From an uncultured Caulobacterales bacterium (lineage in GTDB: Bacteria; Pseudomonadota; Alphaproteobacteria; Caulobacterales; Maricaulaceae): a stretch of 64,000 nucleotides of DNA. This document shows, piece by piece, positions 34,125-43,002 of the stretch. The DNA lies in contig CANNER010000004.1 of NCBI GenBank assembly GCA_947503715.1, positions 248,001-312,000 of the forward strand, written 5' to 3'. Made by a program: the position numbers and the translations under genes. The notes beneath the pieces were generated by a model that was not told the DNA's origin, searched no databases, and was given only the letters and a program-made list of their open reading frames with translations. Position 1 is the first letter of the stretch. Each line of letters begins with the position of its first letter.

Positions 34125-35471
34125 GTGAAAGCGCTTAACGACGCAGCTCTGCATGGATTTGGTGGCGCGGCTGCCCTGTCCGGGCGATCGCCCGTCGCGA
34201 CGATGGGGGCGTTGCGGCGCGAGACGCTCGTCGCGCTGCGCTGGGGTGCAGTGGTCGGGCAGGCGCTGGCCCTGATCATCGTCAGTCAGGTTTTGGGCTT
34301 TGCCTATCCGTTGCTCGCCTGCGGGGTCGTGATTTTGGCGTCGGTCGTCGTGAACCTCGTCGTGACCTTTGCGTGGCCGTTGGACCGGCGGGTGAGTGAT
34401 TTCGAGGCCTTCATGCAATTGGGGTTCGATCTCTGGCAACTCGCGGCGCTGCTCTGGCTGACGGGGGGGATTACGAACCCGTTTTCGATCCTGTTCCTCG
34501 CGCCTGTGGTGACAGCGTCCGTGACGCTGTCACGCTGGGTGGTGTTTGCCTTGGGGACAATGGCGCTCGGCCTGTCCTTTACGCTCGTATTTTTTCACCA
34601 GCCCCTGCCGTGGTCGCCTGCGGGGAGTTTCGACCTGCCGCTTGTCTTCCGCGTCGGGATCTGGATGGCGATTTTTGTCGGCTCAATCTTCACCTCGCTC
34701 TATGCGTGGCGGACGACGAAGGAGAGCCGCAAGATGAGTGTCGCCCTCGCCACGACCGAGGCCATGCTCGCGCAGGAGCAGAAGCTCTCCGCCCTTGGCG
34801 GGCTGGCGGCGGCGGCGGCGCATGAGCTGGGCACGCCACTCGCGACCATCCAAGTCGTCGCGAAGGAGATGAGCCGCGAAGTCGAGCCCGGCACGGCGCT
34901 GGGCGAGGATGCGGCCTTGATTTTGAGCCAAGCGCAGCGCTGTCGCGAGATCCTCGAACAACTCGCCGTTCGCGGAGATGAGGGCGACATGATGCATGAT
35001 GTCCTCTCGCCTGAGGACCTGCTGGAGGAAGCGGCGGAGCCCTATATTGGCCGGGATGTGGATATTGTCATTCGTACGAAGGGCGACGGACCGGAACCAA
35101 GTTTGCGACGGCAACCGGAACTGCTCTATGCGCTGAAAAACTATATCGACAATGCCGTGGATTTCGCGAAGGGCCGCGTTGCACTCTGCGCGAAATGGGA
35201 TGAGGCAAGTCTGACGATCACAATTGATGATGACGGGTCGGGTTTTGATGCGGCACTTCTCGGACGATTGGGACAGCCCTATGCCAGCACGCGCGGCAAA
35301 GGCCGGACTGCGCCCGAATCGGAAAAGACGGGGCTGGGCCTTGGCGTGTTTATTTCCGCGACTCTGATTGAGCGGACCGGCGGCATTGTGAGCTACGGCG
35401 TATCGCCGCTTGGCGGGGCCCGCATCACGGCGATGTGGCCGCAGGACAGTTTGCGCCTCTCAGATGACTAA
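34125..35471 (+). CDS. regB: Redox-sensing histidine kinase RegB (PrrB/ActS)
   Basis: 448-residue membrane sensor kinase of the global redox system. Six N-terminal membrane helices contain the ubiquinone-binding heptapeptide 'GGITNPF' (about residue 114). The H-box 'AAAHELGTPLATI' places the phosphorylated His at 233. The redox-active Cys273 in 'QRCREIL' lies 40 residues later, the spacing known in RegB. N-box 'NYIDNAVDFA' and G-boxes 'DDDGSGF' and 'GLGLGVF' are complete. The start is GTG 34125 with CCGGAGA upstream. regA follows after 74 bp. Confidence 0.96.
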   Translation: MKALNDAALHGFGGAAALSGRSPVATMGALRRETLVALRWGAVVGQALALIIVSQVLGFAYPLLACGVVILASVVVNLVVTFAWPLDRRVSDFEAFMQLGFDLWQLAALLWLTGGITNPFSILFLAPVVTASVTLSRWVVFALGTMALGLSFTLVFFHQPLPWSPAGSFDLPLVFRVGIWMAIFVGSIFTSLYAWRTTKESRKMSVALATTEAMLAQEQKLSALGGLAAAAAHELGTPLATIQVVAKEMSREVEPGTALGEDAALILSQAQRCREILEQLAVRGDEGDMMHDVLSPEDLLEEAAEPYIGRDVDIVIRTKGDGPEPSLRRQPELLYALKNYIDNAVDFAKGRVALCAKWDEASLTITIDDDGSGFDAALLGRLGQPYASTRGKGRTAPESEKTGLGLGVFISATLIERTGGIVSYGVSPLGGARITAMWPQDSLRLSDD

Positions 35472-35545
35472 GGAATATCAGACTATTTGCTTCGCTCGTG
35501 CGTACCTAAAGTGAGACTAAATTTAATCGAGCTGAGGATTAAGAC

Positions 35546-36097
35546 ATGCCAAGTACTGAATACGCCCTTCCCGAAGACGCGTCCTTGTTAATTCTGGATG
35601 ATGACGCACCGTTTCGCACGCGACTGGGCCGCGCATTGGAACAACGTGGGTTTACTGTAGAGACCGCGGAAACCGTGCTGGACGCGAAATCCCGGGTCCG
35701 CGCCAATCCACCGGCCTTCGCCGTACTGGACATGCGACTGGAAGACGGCAACGGCATGGATGTGATTGACTTGCTTCATGAGCAGCGACCGGATTCGAAA
35801 ATGGTCATGCTGACGGGTTACGGCAATCTCGCGACCGCCGTCTCGGCCGTCAAACGCGGGGCCGTGGATTATCTCGCAAAGCCGGCTGACGCGGATGATG
35901 TCTGCAAGGCGCTGCTCGCGCAAAAAGACGAAGCGCCCGAGCCGCCCGAAAACCCGATGAGTGCCGACCGCGTGCGCTGGGAACATATTCAGCGAGTCTA
36001 TGAGCTCTGCGGGAAAAATGTGTCGGAAACCGCCCGTCGCCTCAGCATGCACCGCCGGACTTTGCAACGCATTTTGGCGAAGCGCGCCCCGCGCTAG
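35546..36097 (+). CDS. regA: Redox response regulator RegA (PrrA/ActR)
   Basis: 183-residue partner of RegB. The receiver has Asp62 in 'VLDMRLEDGNG', 'MLTGYGNLATAV' and Lys in 'YLAKPAD'. A Pro-rich linker follows, then a Fis-type helix-turn-helix 'CGKNVSETARRLSMHRRTLQRIL', which is highly conserved in RegA. It likely tunes oxidases, carbon and nitrogen metabolism to electron-carrier redox state. GAGGA lies just upstream of ATG 35546, and a terminator follows. Confidence 0.96.
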   Translation: MPSTEYALPEDASLLILDDDAPFRTRLGRALEQRGFTVETAETVLDAKSRVRANPPAFAVLDMRLEDGNGMDVIDLLHEQRPDSKMVMLTGYGNLATAVSAVKRGAVDYLAKPADADDVCKALLAQKDEAPEPPENPMSADRVRWEHIQRVYELCGKNVSETARRLSMHRRTLQRILAKRAPR

Positions 36098-36129
36098 ACA
36101 TTTTAAAATTTGGGTCGAAAGATCTGAAT

Positions 36130-36161
36130 AAACGCCGTGACCCCACAGCATGGCGTTTTTT
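36130..36161 (+). terminator. Rho-independent terminator after regA
   Basis: AAACGCC (36130-36136) / GGCGTTT (36152-36158) with a T-tract to 36161, between regA and the convergent BLUF gene. Confidence 0.7.
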
Positions 36162-36169
36162 ATGCCTGA

Positions 36170-36601
36170 TTATTCGGCAGCAATCGCATCCATAAACATG
36201 CCGTTTAGGCGCGCGCCAAAGCTGTCTTCGGGATCGAGAATTTCGCCTTCATTCTCCATGGCATAGACGGCCATATTTTCAGCCAGATCATCCAGCAGGC
36301 CCTTGGGCATTTCCTCATAGGCCATGCGCCAATCAGAGAAAGCCCGCGACGTCACGGGGCCACGGTGCAGCAGCTCCAAACTGTGATGACGACTATCCGA
36401 TGAAATCTTAGAAAATAGCAGATCAAGGTTTTGCGGAACACCTTCCAAAATTTGGATGTACCGGTCACCGTCAAAAAGAAGAAGTCCCGTAATCTCATGC
36501 GCAACATTATTGCGCTGCGAGGATTTTAGAATGTCCTGCACGGCGGCATGAGAGGAGGCCGGGTTCGCCAAGCTCGTATAAATCAGTTCTTGCAAAGCCA
36601 T
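36170..36601 (-). CDS. Stand-alone BLUF blue-light sensor
   Basis: 143-residue FAD-binding photoreceptor. With the start at 36601 the key BLUF residues fall at Tyr8 ('LIYTSLA'), Asn31/Asn32, Gln50 ('RYIQILEG'), Trp91 and Met93 ('DWRMAY'), the same numbering as short cyanobacterial PixD proteins. This favours 36601 over the longer frame start at 36634. All residues of the flavin hydrogen-bond switch are intact. A C-terminal helical tail of about 45 residues ('LLDDLAENMAVYAMENEG') probably mediates partner contacts. No output domain is fused, so signalling must be by protein-protein interaction. It is convergent with regA. Confidence 0.95.
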   Translation of the reverse strand: MALQELIYTSLANPASSHAAVQDILKSSQRNNVAHEITGLLLFDGDRYIQILEGVPQNLDLLFSKISSDSRHHSLELLHRGPVTSRAFSDWRMAYEEMPKGLLDDLAENMAVYAMENEGEILDPEDSFGARLNGMFMDAIAAE

Positions 36602-36745
36602 AACGCTCACATCCAAAGTCTGCAGTATCTGCAATGTTCATAATCTCACTAACTACGCCGGAAAAGTCAAAACTGTTCATACCAAACTGCATTTTGACAC
36701 ATTGTGTCGCATGGGCCACAGTCACACCACTCTGGGGAGAGAGAT

Positions 36746-38650
36746 ATGTATAAATTTATGATGCTGGGCGTCTCGGGATTGGCTTTGTTTTTAGCAGGGT
36801 GCGGGACGGAGACTGACAACCAAAAAACAGCCAAACTATCCGACGCGGTCAAAACAGACACGCGCACAGCGGATTATTCCGAAACCCGAAATGTCTATTT
36901 CGGTGACCTGCACATTCATACGAAGAACAGTTTTGATGCCTATATTTTCAATGTGCGTACAACACCTGAAGATGTCTACCGCTTCGCCCTCGGCGAAGGC
37001 GTGCGACATCCGTCAGGTTACGAGATCAAACTGGGCGGAGATCCTCTGGATTTTGTCGCGGCGACAGATCACGGTGCTTACATGGGTATCTTGCCCGCGA
37101 TGGATAATCCGGACAGCCCGCTCTCTGAACTGGAACTGGCCAAGGGGATGTTCGGCACGGACCCCGCAACGATTATCGGCGCGTTCCAGAAAGTCGGCAC
37201 ATCTGTGCGCTCTGGCGAAGCGCTGCCCGGTATGTATGACCGCGACCTTGTCGACAGTACATGGCAGAGCGCGGTGGCGACAGCTAATGAGTTTTACCGA
37301 CCCGGAGAACTGACGACTTTTGCGGCCTATGAATACACGGCGGTCACGACCAATCGCGAGAGTGGCGACACATTTGGCGGCGGTAATCTTCACCGGAATG
37401 TTCTCTTTGCGGACGATGCGCCGGACCGTCTTTTCTCGACACTGGAATCCACAAATCCCGAAGACCTCTGGGATTGGATGGACTCTGAGCGCGCAGCAGG
37501 GCGGGACGTCCTCGCCATTCCACATAATTCCAATGTGTCAAACGGGCAGATGTTCGACATGACCCAAATGGACGGCTCAGTAATGGATGCGGATTACACC
37601 GCCCAACGCCTGCGCAATGAACCGATTGTTGAGATGACACAGGTGAAGGGGACATCGGAAACACATCCCGCCCTCTCACCAAATGACGAATTTGCGGATT
37701 TTGAAATTTATGAGCTCCTCTTAGGCTCGACCGCGAAGTCGAAAATTAATGGCTCTTATATTCGCGAAGCGCTTGCACGGGGTTTGGCGCTGGAAGCCGA
37801 GACGGGGACCAATCCCTATGAGTTCGGCCTGATTGGCAGTTCCGATTCTCACGTTGTGGGCGGCGCCTTTGATGAGGAGGATTACTGGTCCAAGGTCGGC
37901 ATTGTTGACGGCACAGCGGAAGAGCGCGGTAGCGTCCCGCCCGGCGGCGCAAAGACGTGGGAAGGCGTTGAACGCGACGTGAATGCGGAGAACTGGTTCT
38001 CCAAATGGGGCGCATCCGGTTACGCCGCCGTCTGGGCAGAGGAAAACACGCGCGAGTCCATTTTTGACGCCATGCGTCGGCGGGAAACTTATGCCACATC
38101 TGGCCCGCGCATTCGCCTGCGATTCTTTGGCGGCGCGATGACGGAGGACATGCTCAACGCAACAGATGTCACGGCGCAGGCCTATGCCGCGGGTGTCCCG
38201 ATGGGCGGAAAACTGTCCGGGGACACGGCACCAACCTTCATGGCACTGGCGGCCCGCGATCCGCGCGGGGCACCACTGGACCGGTTACAGATCATCAAAA
38301 GCTGGCACACGGCAGATGGTCCGCAGGAAGCGGTTTATGACATGGCGTGCTCCGACGGGGCCACACCGGATGCCGTGACAAAGCGCTGTCCGGACAATGG
38401 TGCGAGTGTCGACCTCTCCACCTGCACAGCCAGCACGGGAGCGGGCGATCCGGAACTTCGTGCGGTTTGGACGGACCCCGATCACGACGCCTCTATCGCC
38501 GCCGCCTATTATGTGCGCGTGTTGGAAAATCCGACCTGTCGTTGGTCGACATGGGAAGCATTGCGAGCCAATGTTGAACGCCATCCTGACCTGCCCGCGA
38601 CGATTAAAGAACGGGCGTGGTCCTCCCCTATTTGGATTTCTTCGAATTAA
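36746..38650 (+). CDS. DUF3604 lipoprotein with PHP-like metal-binding motifs
   Basis: 634-residue exported protein. ATG 36746 follows GGGGAGAGA. Lipobox 'LFLAGC' puts Cys at residue 19. DUF3604 proteins resemble the PHP phosphoesterase fold; visible metal-ligand motifs are HxH at 56/58 ('GDLHIHTKNSFDAY'), 'AATDHGAYMG', 'LAIPHNSNVSNG' and 'IGSSDSHVVGG'. The C-terminal third is beta-rich with four cysteines ('MACSDGATPDAVTKRCPD', 'STCTAST', 'NPTCRW'). The enzymatic reaction is unknown. The stop codon TAA is directly followed by the ATG of the PPIase gene, so this is the first gene of a three-gene operon. Confidence 0.9.
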   Translation: MYKFMMLGVSGLALFLAGCGTETDNQKTAKLSDAVKTDTRTADYSETRNVYFGDLHIHTKNSFDAYIFNVRTTPEDVYRFALGEGVRHPSGYEIKLGGDPLDFVAATDHGAYMGILPAMDNPDSPLSELELAKGMFGTDPATIIGAFQKVGTSVRSGEALPGMYDRDLVDSTWQSAVATANEFYRPGELTTFAAYEYTAVTTNRESGDTFGGGNLHRNVLFADDAPDRLFSTLESTNPEDLWDWMDSERAAGRDVLAIPHNSNVSNGQMFDMTQMDGSVMDADYTAQRLRNEPIVEMTQVKGTSETHPALSPNDEFADFEIYELLLGSTAKSKINGSYIREALARGLALEAETGTNPYEFGLIGSSDSHVVGGAFDEEDYWSKVGIVDGTAEERGSVPPGGAKTWEGVERDVNAENWFSKWGASGYAAVWAEENTRESIFDAMRRRETYATSGPRIRLRFFGGAMTEDMLNATDVTAQAYAAGVPMGGKLSGDTAPTFMALAARDPRGAPLDRLQIIKSWHTADGPQEAVYDMACSDGATPDAVTKRCPDNGASVDLSTCTASTGAGDPELRAVWTDPDHDASIAAAYYVRVLENPTCRWSTWEALRANVERHPDLPATIKERAWSSPIWISSN

Positions 38651-39472
38651 ATGAAACGATTACTCCGCGAGCCTTTCGTCCATTTTGTCCTGTTGGGTGC
38701 CTTGCTCTTTGCGGGACATTCCCTTTGGCAGAGACATGTTCAGAAAGCCGATCACACGCTGATCGTCAGTGCCGCCGAGATGGAACGACAAGCGCAAATC
38801 TTTGCTACAGAAAACCGCCGCCAACCGACGGATGCCGATCTGGAAGCCCTGCTTTTCGCCTATGTCGAAGAACAAGTCTTGATGCGCGAGGCCAGGCGGC
38901 TGGGACTGGACTCGGACGACACAATCATCCGACGCCGCCTCGCGCAGAAAATGCGATTCATGATTGATGATGTCGGCGCACCGCCCCTACCGCCCGTGGA
39001 TAATTTAAAAGCCTGGTTTGCGGAAAATCCAGATAAGTTCACCCGACCCGAAACCCGCAGCTTTGAGCATATCTATTTCTCCCCCCGTGACCGATCAGAC
39101 ACGGTTGTGCAGGTCGCCACGGACGCGCTCGCGGCAGGTATTCCGACCGATTGGGAAACACAGGGGGATGCCTTTATGACGGGGCGGACCTTTACACGGC
39201 AAGCGCAAGATTCCGTGCGCCGCGATTTCGGAACGGCCTTTGCGGAAAAGCTCTTTGACCTACCGGAAACCGATGACTGGCAAGGCCCGATTAATTCTGC
39301 CTTTGGCGTTCATCTCGTCCGCCTCACAAATATCACGCCTGAGCGTCTTCCCGATTTTCAAGCCATTCGACCGGAAGTCGAACGGGTCTGGCTGGACGCC
39401 GCCAAGCGTGAAGAAAATGCGCAAGCCCTAAAATCCCTGATGCGCAAATATAAGGTCGAGGTGGAAGAGTGA
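38651..39472 (+). CDS. Membrane-anchored parvulin-type peptidyl-prolyl isomerase
   Basis: 273 residues: an N-terminal membrane anchor ('FVHFVLLGALLFAGHSLW', residues 9-26), a SurA/PpiD-like helical chaperone part ('ADLEALLFAYVEEQVLMREARRLGL'), then a degenerate PPIC domain ('RPETRSFEHIYFSP', 'GPINSAFGVHLVRL'). It probably assists folding of exported proteins, most simply of its operon partners. Start is immediately after the DUF3604 stop; the stop overlaps the next gene's GTG by 4 bp. Confidence 0.88.
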   Translation: MKRLLREPFVHFVLLGALLFAGHSLWQRHVQKADHTLIVSAAEMERQAQIFATENRRQPTDADLEALLFAYVEEQVLMREARRLGLDSDDTIIRRRLAQKMRFMIDDVGAPPLPPVDNLKAWFAENPDKFTRPETRSFEHIYFSPRDRSDTVVQVATDALAAGIPTDWETQGDAFMTGRTFTRQAQDSVRRDFGTAFAEKLFDLPETDDWQGPINSAFGVHLVRLTNITPERLPDFQAIRPEVERVWLDAAKREENAQALKSLMRKYKVEVEE

Positions 39473-40437
39473 GACTGCTTCTCACGATTTGTCTCCTCTG
39501 GATGTCTTCTGTCACGGCCTTCGCCCATGAAGTCCGCCCGGCCTTCCTGCGGGCGACAGAGGTCGAACCCGCGCAGTTTCAAGTGATCTGGAAACAGCCC
39601 GTCCTGTCCGGGCAAAGGCTGCGCATCACGCCGACTTTTCCGGAAGGCTGCACGCAATCCACGCCGCGTTTGGACCGCACGGGCGACACAGTCGCCGAAC
39701 GGTTCACAGTGTCCTGCGACCTGCAAAGCGGCGCACTCTCGCTGCCTGGGCTGGAACGCACACTCACGGATGCCTTTGTTGAGGTTAGATATTTAAATGG
39801 AGAGGCTCGCACGGCGCTCCTCAAACCCGCTGACCCCGTCCTCCCTCTTGAAGGTCCGCAAGCCAGTCCGGCCAAAGATTATTTATGGATTGGAGTGGAG
39901 CACATCATATTTGGGTGGGATCATTTGTTATTTGTGATTGGCTTAGCTCTGCTGGTAGGCGGGCGAAAAGTTTGGGGCGTCGCGACGGCCTTTACAGTGG
40001 CACACACGCTCACGCTTGCGGCAACCGCGCTTGGCGGCGTTTCCCTGCCCTCCCGACCCGTCGAAATTCTCATCGCAGCGTCCATCGTTTTACTCGCCGT
40101 GGAGATTATGGCGAAGGGCAAGGGCAAGGCGACTCTCGGCGTCAAACGTCCCTATCTCATCGCGTTCACAATTGGCCTCATCCACGGGTTCGGATTTGCA
40201 GGGGCGCTCGCCGATATCGGTCTCCCCCAAGGCACAGAACTCCTCGCGCTGTTTCTGTTTAATTTGGGTGTAGAACTGGGACAATTCGCCGTGATTGGGA
40301 TGGCCCTATTCGCACTCTTCGGTTTATTGAAACTGGGTAAAAACTGGCGAAAAACAACAGAACTCGTCACGACCTACGCCATTGCCGGAATTGCCATGGT
40401 CTGGGTGATTGAGCGGTTGGGCGGATATTGGGTTTAG
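39469..40437 (+). CDS. HupE/UreJ-2 family membrane protein
   Basis: 322 residues starting at GTG 39469 (GTGA overlap). Signal peptide 'LLTICLLWMSSVTAFA' is followed by 'HEVRPAFLRA', the usual mature start in this family, then a beta-rich periplasmic domain of about 110 residues. A membrane domain follows with the conserved histidine motifs 'GVEHIIFGWDHLLFVIG', 'FTVAHTLTLA' and 'GLIHGFGFAGAL'. HupE/UreJ relatives carry nickel or cobalt; the 'UreJ_2' subtype is uncharacterised. No urease or hydrogenase genes are nearby, so the metal, if any, may serve the PHP-like lipoprotein of the same operon (inference). Confidence 0.9.
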   Translation: MRLLLTICLLWMSSVTAFAHEVRPAFLRATEVEPAQFQVIWKQPVLSGQRLRITPTFPEGCTQSTPRLDRTGDTVAERFTVSCDLQSGALSLPGLERTLTDAFVEVRYLNGEARTALLKPADPVLPLEGPQASPAKDYLWIGVEHIIFGWDHLLFVIGLALLVGGRKVWGVATAFTVAHTLTLAATALGGVSLPSRPVEILIAASIVLLAVEIMAKGKGKATLGVKRPYLIAFTIGLIHGFGFAGALADIGLPQGTELLALFLFNLGVELGQFAVIGMALFALFGLLKLGKNWRKTTELVTTYAIAGIAMVWVIERLGGYWV

Positions 40438-40456
40438 GATGGCCTGCCAAGCCGAA

Positions 40457-40475
40457 GCTTTTTCGAAGAAAAAGC
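40457..40475. terminator. AT-rich hairpin between hupE-like gene and tRNA
   Basis: GCTTTTTC-GAA-GAAAAAGC, a perfect 8-bp stem between the hupE-like gene and the tRNA 3' end. It could stop transcription from either side, but no separate T-tract follows. Confidence 0.4.
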
Positions 40476-40481
40476 GAAGGA

Positions 40482-40558
40482 TGGTAGTGAGAGAGAGACT
40501 TGAACTCTCGACCTCAGGATTATGAGTCCTGCGCTCTAACCAGCTGAGCTACCTCACC
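40482..40558 (-). tRNA. tRNA-Met (anticodon CAT)
   Basis: 77-nt cloverleaf with encoded CCA. Acceptor GGTGAGG/TCTCACT (G1-U72 and G7-U66 wobbles), D-arm GCTC...GAGC, anticodon stem CAGGA/TCCTG with loop CTCATAA, T-arm GAGAG-TTCAAGT-CTCTC. It is not an initiator (no C1-A72 mismatch). Elongator Met is preferred; a lysidine-modified tRNA-Ile2 also has CAT and cannot be fully excluded by eye. Confidence 0.93.
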
Positions 40559-40625
40559 ATCTTCCGATAGGCGCGCGATGTAGGGGATTAGCGCAGGTCG
40601 CGCAAGTCCCCGTCTGCACGAAATT

Positions 40626-41981
40626 TTATAGAATGAAAATACTGCGCGGGTCTTCCAAACGGGCTTTCAGGTCCTGCATCATTTTAGCGGCGTCATAGCC
40701 GTCAATCACGCGGTGATCGCAGGAGATGGAGAAATTCATGACCTTGCGCGCAAAGACTTCCCCCGCTTCCAGCACGAGTTTTTCCCGGATTTTATTCGGG
40801 CCAAAGATTGCGACTTCGGGACGATTAATCACGGGGGTCGTCACAATACCGCCGAGTGGTCCCAGCGAAGTTAGCGTTGTCGTCGCGCCTTCGAGATCTG
40901 TTGTCGCGAGTGTATTGGTTCGTGCGGCTTCGGCCAGACGCGCGATCTCTTCAGCGAGTTGCCAGATGGAGAGACTGTTCGCCTTTTGCACGACGGGTAC
41001 AATCAAGCCGCCATCGGTCTGGGTCGCAATCCCGAGATTGAGATCAGCGAAACGCGAGACGTAACCTTCTTGATCCATATAGCGCGCATTAAATTGCGGC
41101 CAGTCGTCCAGCGTCACGGAGAGCGCCCGGATGAGCAGCGGCAGCACCGTTAGCTTTGGTTTATCCTCACCGGAATTTACATTCATCCGTTTGCGCATCG
41201 CTTCCAGCGCCGTCATGTCGATTTCTTCGACATAGGTGAAATGCGGAATGTGACGCTTGGCCTCTTGCATCCGTGTCGCGATGACACGTCTGAGGCCGAT
41301 GACTTTCTGCCGTGTTTCCCCCGGAAGTGGCTCCGGGGCGACTGACGACCCCTGCGCTTTGGGGGTCGCAGGGGCCGCTGAACCGGAAGCCTCTCTGTCG
41401 GGGAGGATAGAGGCAGCGCCCGGATTTGGGGAAGCGGATGGATTTGCAATAGACGACAAGAGGTAAGCGTCAAGATCAGCATGGGTGAGACGCTCATGAG
41501 CCGTGGGTACAGACGCCAAGTCAATATTCAAGGCCTCGGCCCGCTTGCGTATGGCCGGCGACGCGAGAACTTTGCCCTGCGAGACTTTTCGTTCGATTTT
41601 AGCCTGCGGCGCAAGGGGCGTCGCAGCAGCAGATTGTCCGACACCTGCCGTCGATAAAGGCGTTCTTTCAGGTTTGGGTTCAGTCGTTTCAGCCACGACC
41701 GGATCGGCCTCAGGCTCAGCCGCTGGCGCGTGGCCCTCGCCTTCAACTTCTAACTCGACCAACACGCCGCCAACGGCAAGCATATCACCTTCCTCGCAGG
41801 CGATGGATTTGATCACGCCGTCAACGGGCGCGGTCAATTCAATCGTCGCCTTATCCGTCATCGCATCCGCGATGGGGTCCTCTTCGGATACCGTGTCGCC
41901 GACGGCCACGTGCCAAGCTGTAATTTCAGCTTCAACAACGCCTTCGCCAATGTCCGGTAATTTATATAAATAAATGCCCAT
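40626..41981 (-). CDS. bkdB: Branched-chain 2-oxoacid dehydrogenase E2 (dihydrolipoyl acyltransferase)
   Basis: 451-residue core subunit. The start is set at 41981 (MGIYLYKLPDIGEG), 1 bp after the E1beta stop. Lipoyl domain with Lys44 in 'AMTDKATIEL'; an Ala/Pro/Glu-rich linker; a peripheral E1/E3-binding domain ('VLASPAIRKRAEALNIDLASV'); then the acyltransferase domain with the catalytic 'SCDHRVIDGYDAA' (HxxxDG). It transfers branched acyl groups to CoA in Val/Leu/Ile breakdown. E3 (lipoamide dehydrogenase) is not encoded here and must be shared with another complex. Confidence 0.95.
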   Translation of the reverse strand: MGIYLYKLPDIGEGVVEAEITAWHVAVGDTVSEEDPIADAMTDKATIELTAPVDGVIKSIACEEGDMLAVGGVLVELEVEGEGHAPAAEPEADPVVAETTEPKPERTPLSTAGVGQSAAATPLAPQAKIERKVSQGKVLASPAIRKRAEALNIDLASVPTAHERLTHADLDAYLLSSIANPSASPNPGAASILPDREASGSAAPATPKAQGSSVAPEPLPGETRQKVIGLRRVIATRMQEAKRHIPHFTYVEEIDMTALEAMRKRMNVNSGEDKPKLTVLPLLIRALSVTLDDWPQFNARYMDQEGYVSRFADLNLGIATQTDGGLIVPVVQKANSLSIWQLAEEIARLAEAARTNTLATTDLEGATTTLTSLGPLGGIVTTPVINRPEVAIFGPNKIREKLVLEAGEVFARKVMNFSISCDHRVIDGYDAAKMMQDLKARLEDPRSIFIL

Positions 41982-41982
41982 C

Positions 41983-42999
41983 TTATGCGGCTCCCATAAC
42001 AGTACGAAGCGCATTACCGACACGTTTCGGTCCGGGGAAATAGGCCCATTCCTGCGCGTGTGGATAGGGGGTGTCCCAGCCTGTCACGCGTTGGATTGGC
42101 GCTTCGAGGGAATAGAAACAGCGTTCTTGGACTTGGGCGGACAGCTCTGCGCCAAAGCCGGATGTACGCGTGGCTTCGTGTAGGATGACGCAACGGCCCG
42201 TCTTGTTCACCGATTTTTCAATCGCGTCCATATCGAGCGGTAGAAGTGAGCGGAGGTCAAGAATATCGGCGTCGAGGCCCATATCTTTCGCGACTTTATC
42301 CGCCACCCAGACCATTGTCCCATAGGCGAGAATTGTCACATCCGAGCCTTTTGAAATCTTCCGCGCTTTGCCCATCGGAACTGTGTAGTGACCAGCCGGA
42401 ACCTCGCCCAATTCGTGACCGCGCCACGCTTTTGCGGGAGCATGGGGGTCGCCGTCAAAGGGGCCGTTATAGAGTCGTTTAGGTTCCAAGAAGAGGACGG
42501 GATCATTATCCTCAATCGCGTCAATCAACATCCCTTTAGCATCATAGGGATTGGAAGGGATGATTGTCTTCAAGCCCGCAATATGCGTGAACAAAGCTTC
42601 CGGTGATTGGCTGTGCGTTGTGCCGCCATAAATGCCGCCACCAACAGGCGTCCGGATCGTGAGCGGGGCGGTGAAGTCACCATTGGAACGGTAACGCAAA
42701 CGCGCGGCTTCAGACGCGATTTGGTCATAGGCCGGATAAATGTAATCCGCGAATTGGATTTCCGCGACGGGGCGCAACCCGTTTGCCGCCATGCCAATCG
42801 CGATGCCGACAATGCCGCCTTCCGAAATCGGTGTGTCAAAACAGCGGTGCAGACCGTGCTTTTCCTGCAGACCTGCCGTCGCACGGAAGACCCCGCCAAA
42901 ATAGCCGACATCTTCACCAAAAACTAAAACATCCGAGTCCTGGCTCATCTTCACATCCAGCGCATCGCGGATGGCTTCGAGCATATTCATCTGGGGCAT
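41983..42999 (-). CDS. bkdA2: Branched-chain 2-oxoacid dehydrogenase E1 beta subunit
   Basis: 338-residue transketolase-type beta subunit. Features: 'MLEAIRDALDVKM', 'GEDVGYFGGVFRAT', 'FDTPISEGGIVGIAIGMA' (the TPP-activating glutamate) and a C-terminal domain with 'VILHEATRTSGFGAEL'. The form with 'GGIYGGTTHSQSPE' is typical of branched-chain rather than pyruvate enzymes. It lies 3 bp after the E1alpha gene, and all three genes form one operon. Confidence 0.96.
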   Translation of the reverse strand: MPQMNMLEAIRDALDVKMSQDSDVLVFGEDVGYFGGVFRATAGLQEKHGLHRCFDTPISEGGIVGIAIGMAANGLRPVAEIQFADYIYPAYDQIASEAARLRYRSNGDFTAPLTIRTPVGGGIYGGTTHSQSPEALFTHIAGLKTIIPSNPYDAKGMLIDAIEDNDPVLFLEPKRLYNGPFDGDPHAPAKAWRGHELGEVPAGHYTVPMGKARKISKGSDVTILAYGTMVWVADKVAKDMGLDADILDLRSLLPLDMDAIEKSVNKTGRCVILHEATRTSGFGAELSAQVQERCFYSLEAPIQRVTGWDTPYPHAQEWAYFPGPKRVGNALRTVMGAA

Positions 43000-43002
43000 G
43001 GT

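Noticed and set aside
40482-40558. Initiator tRNA-fMet
   Set aside because: Position 1-72 is a G-U pair, not the C-A mismatch of initiators.
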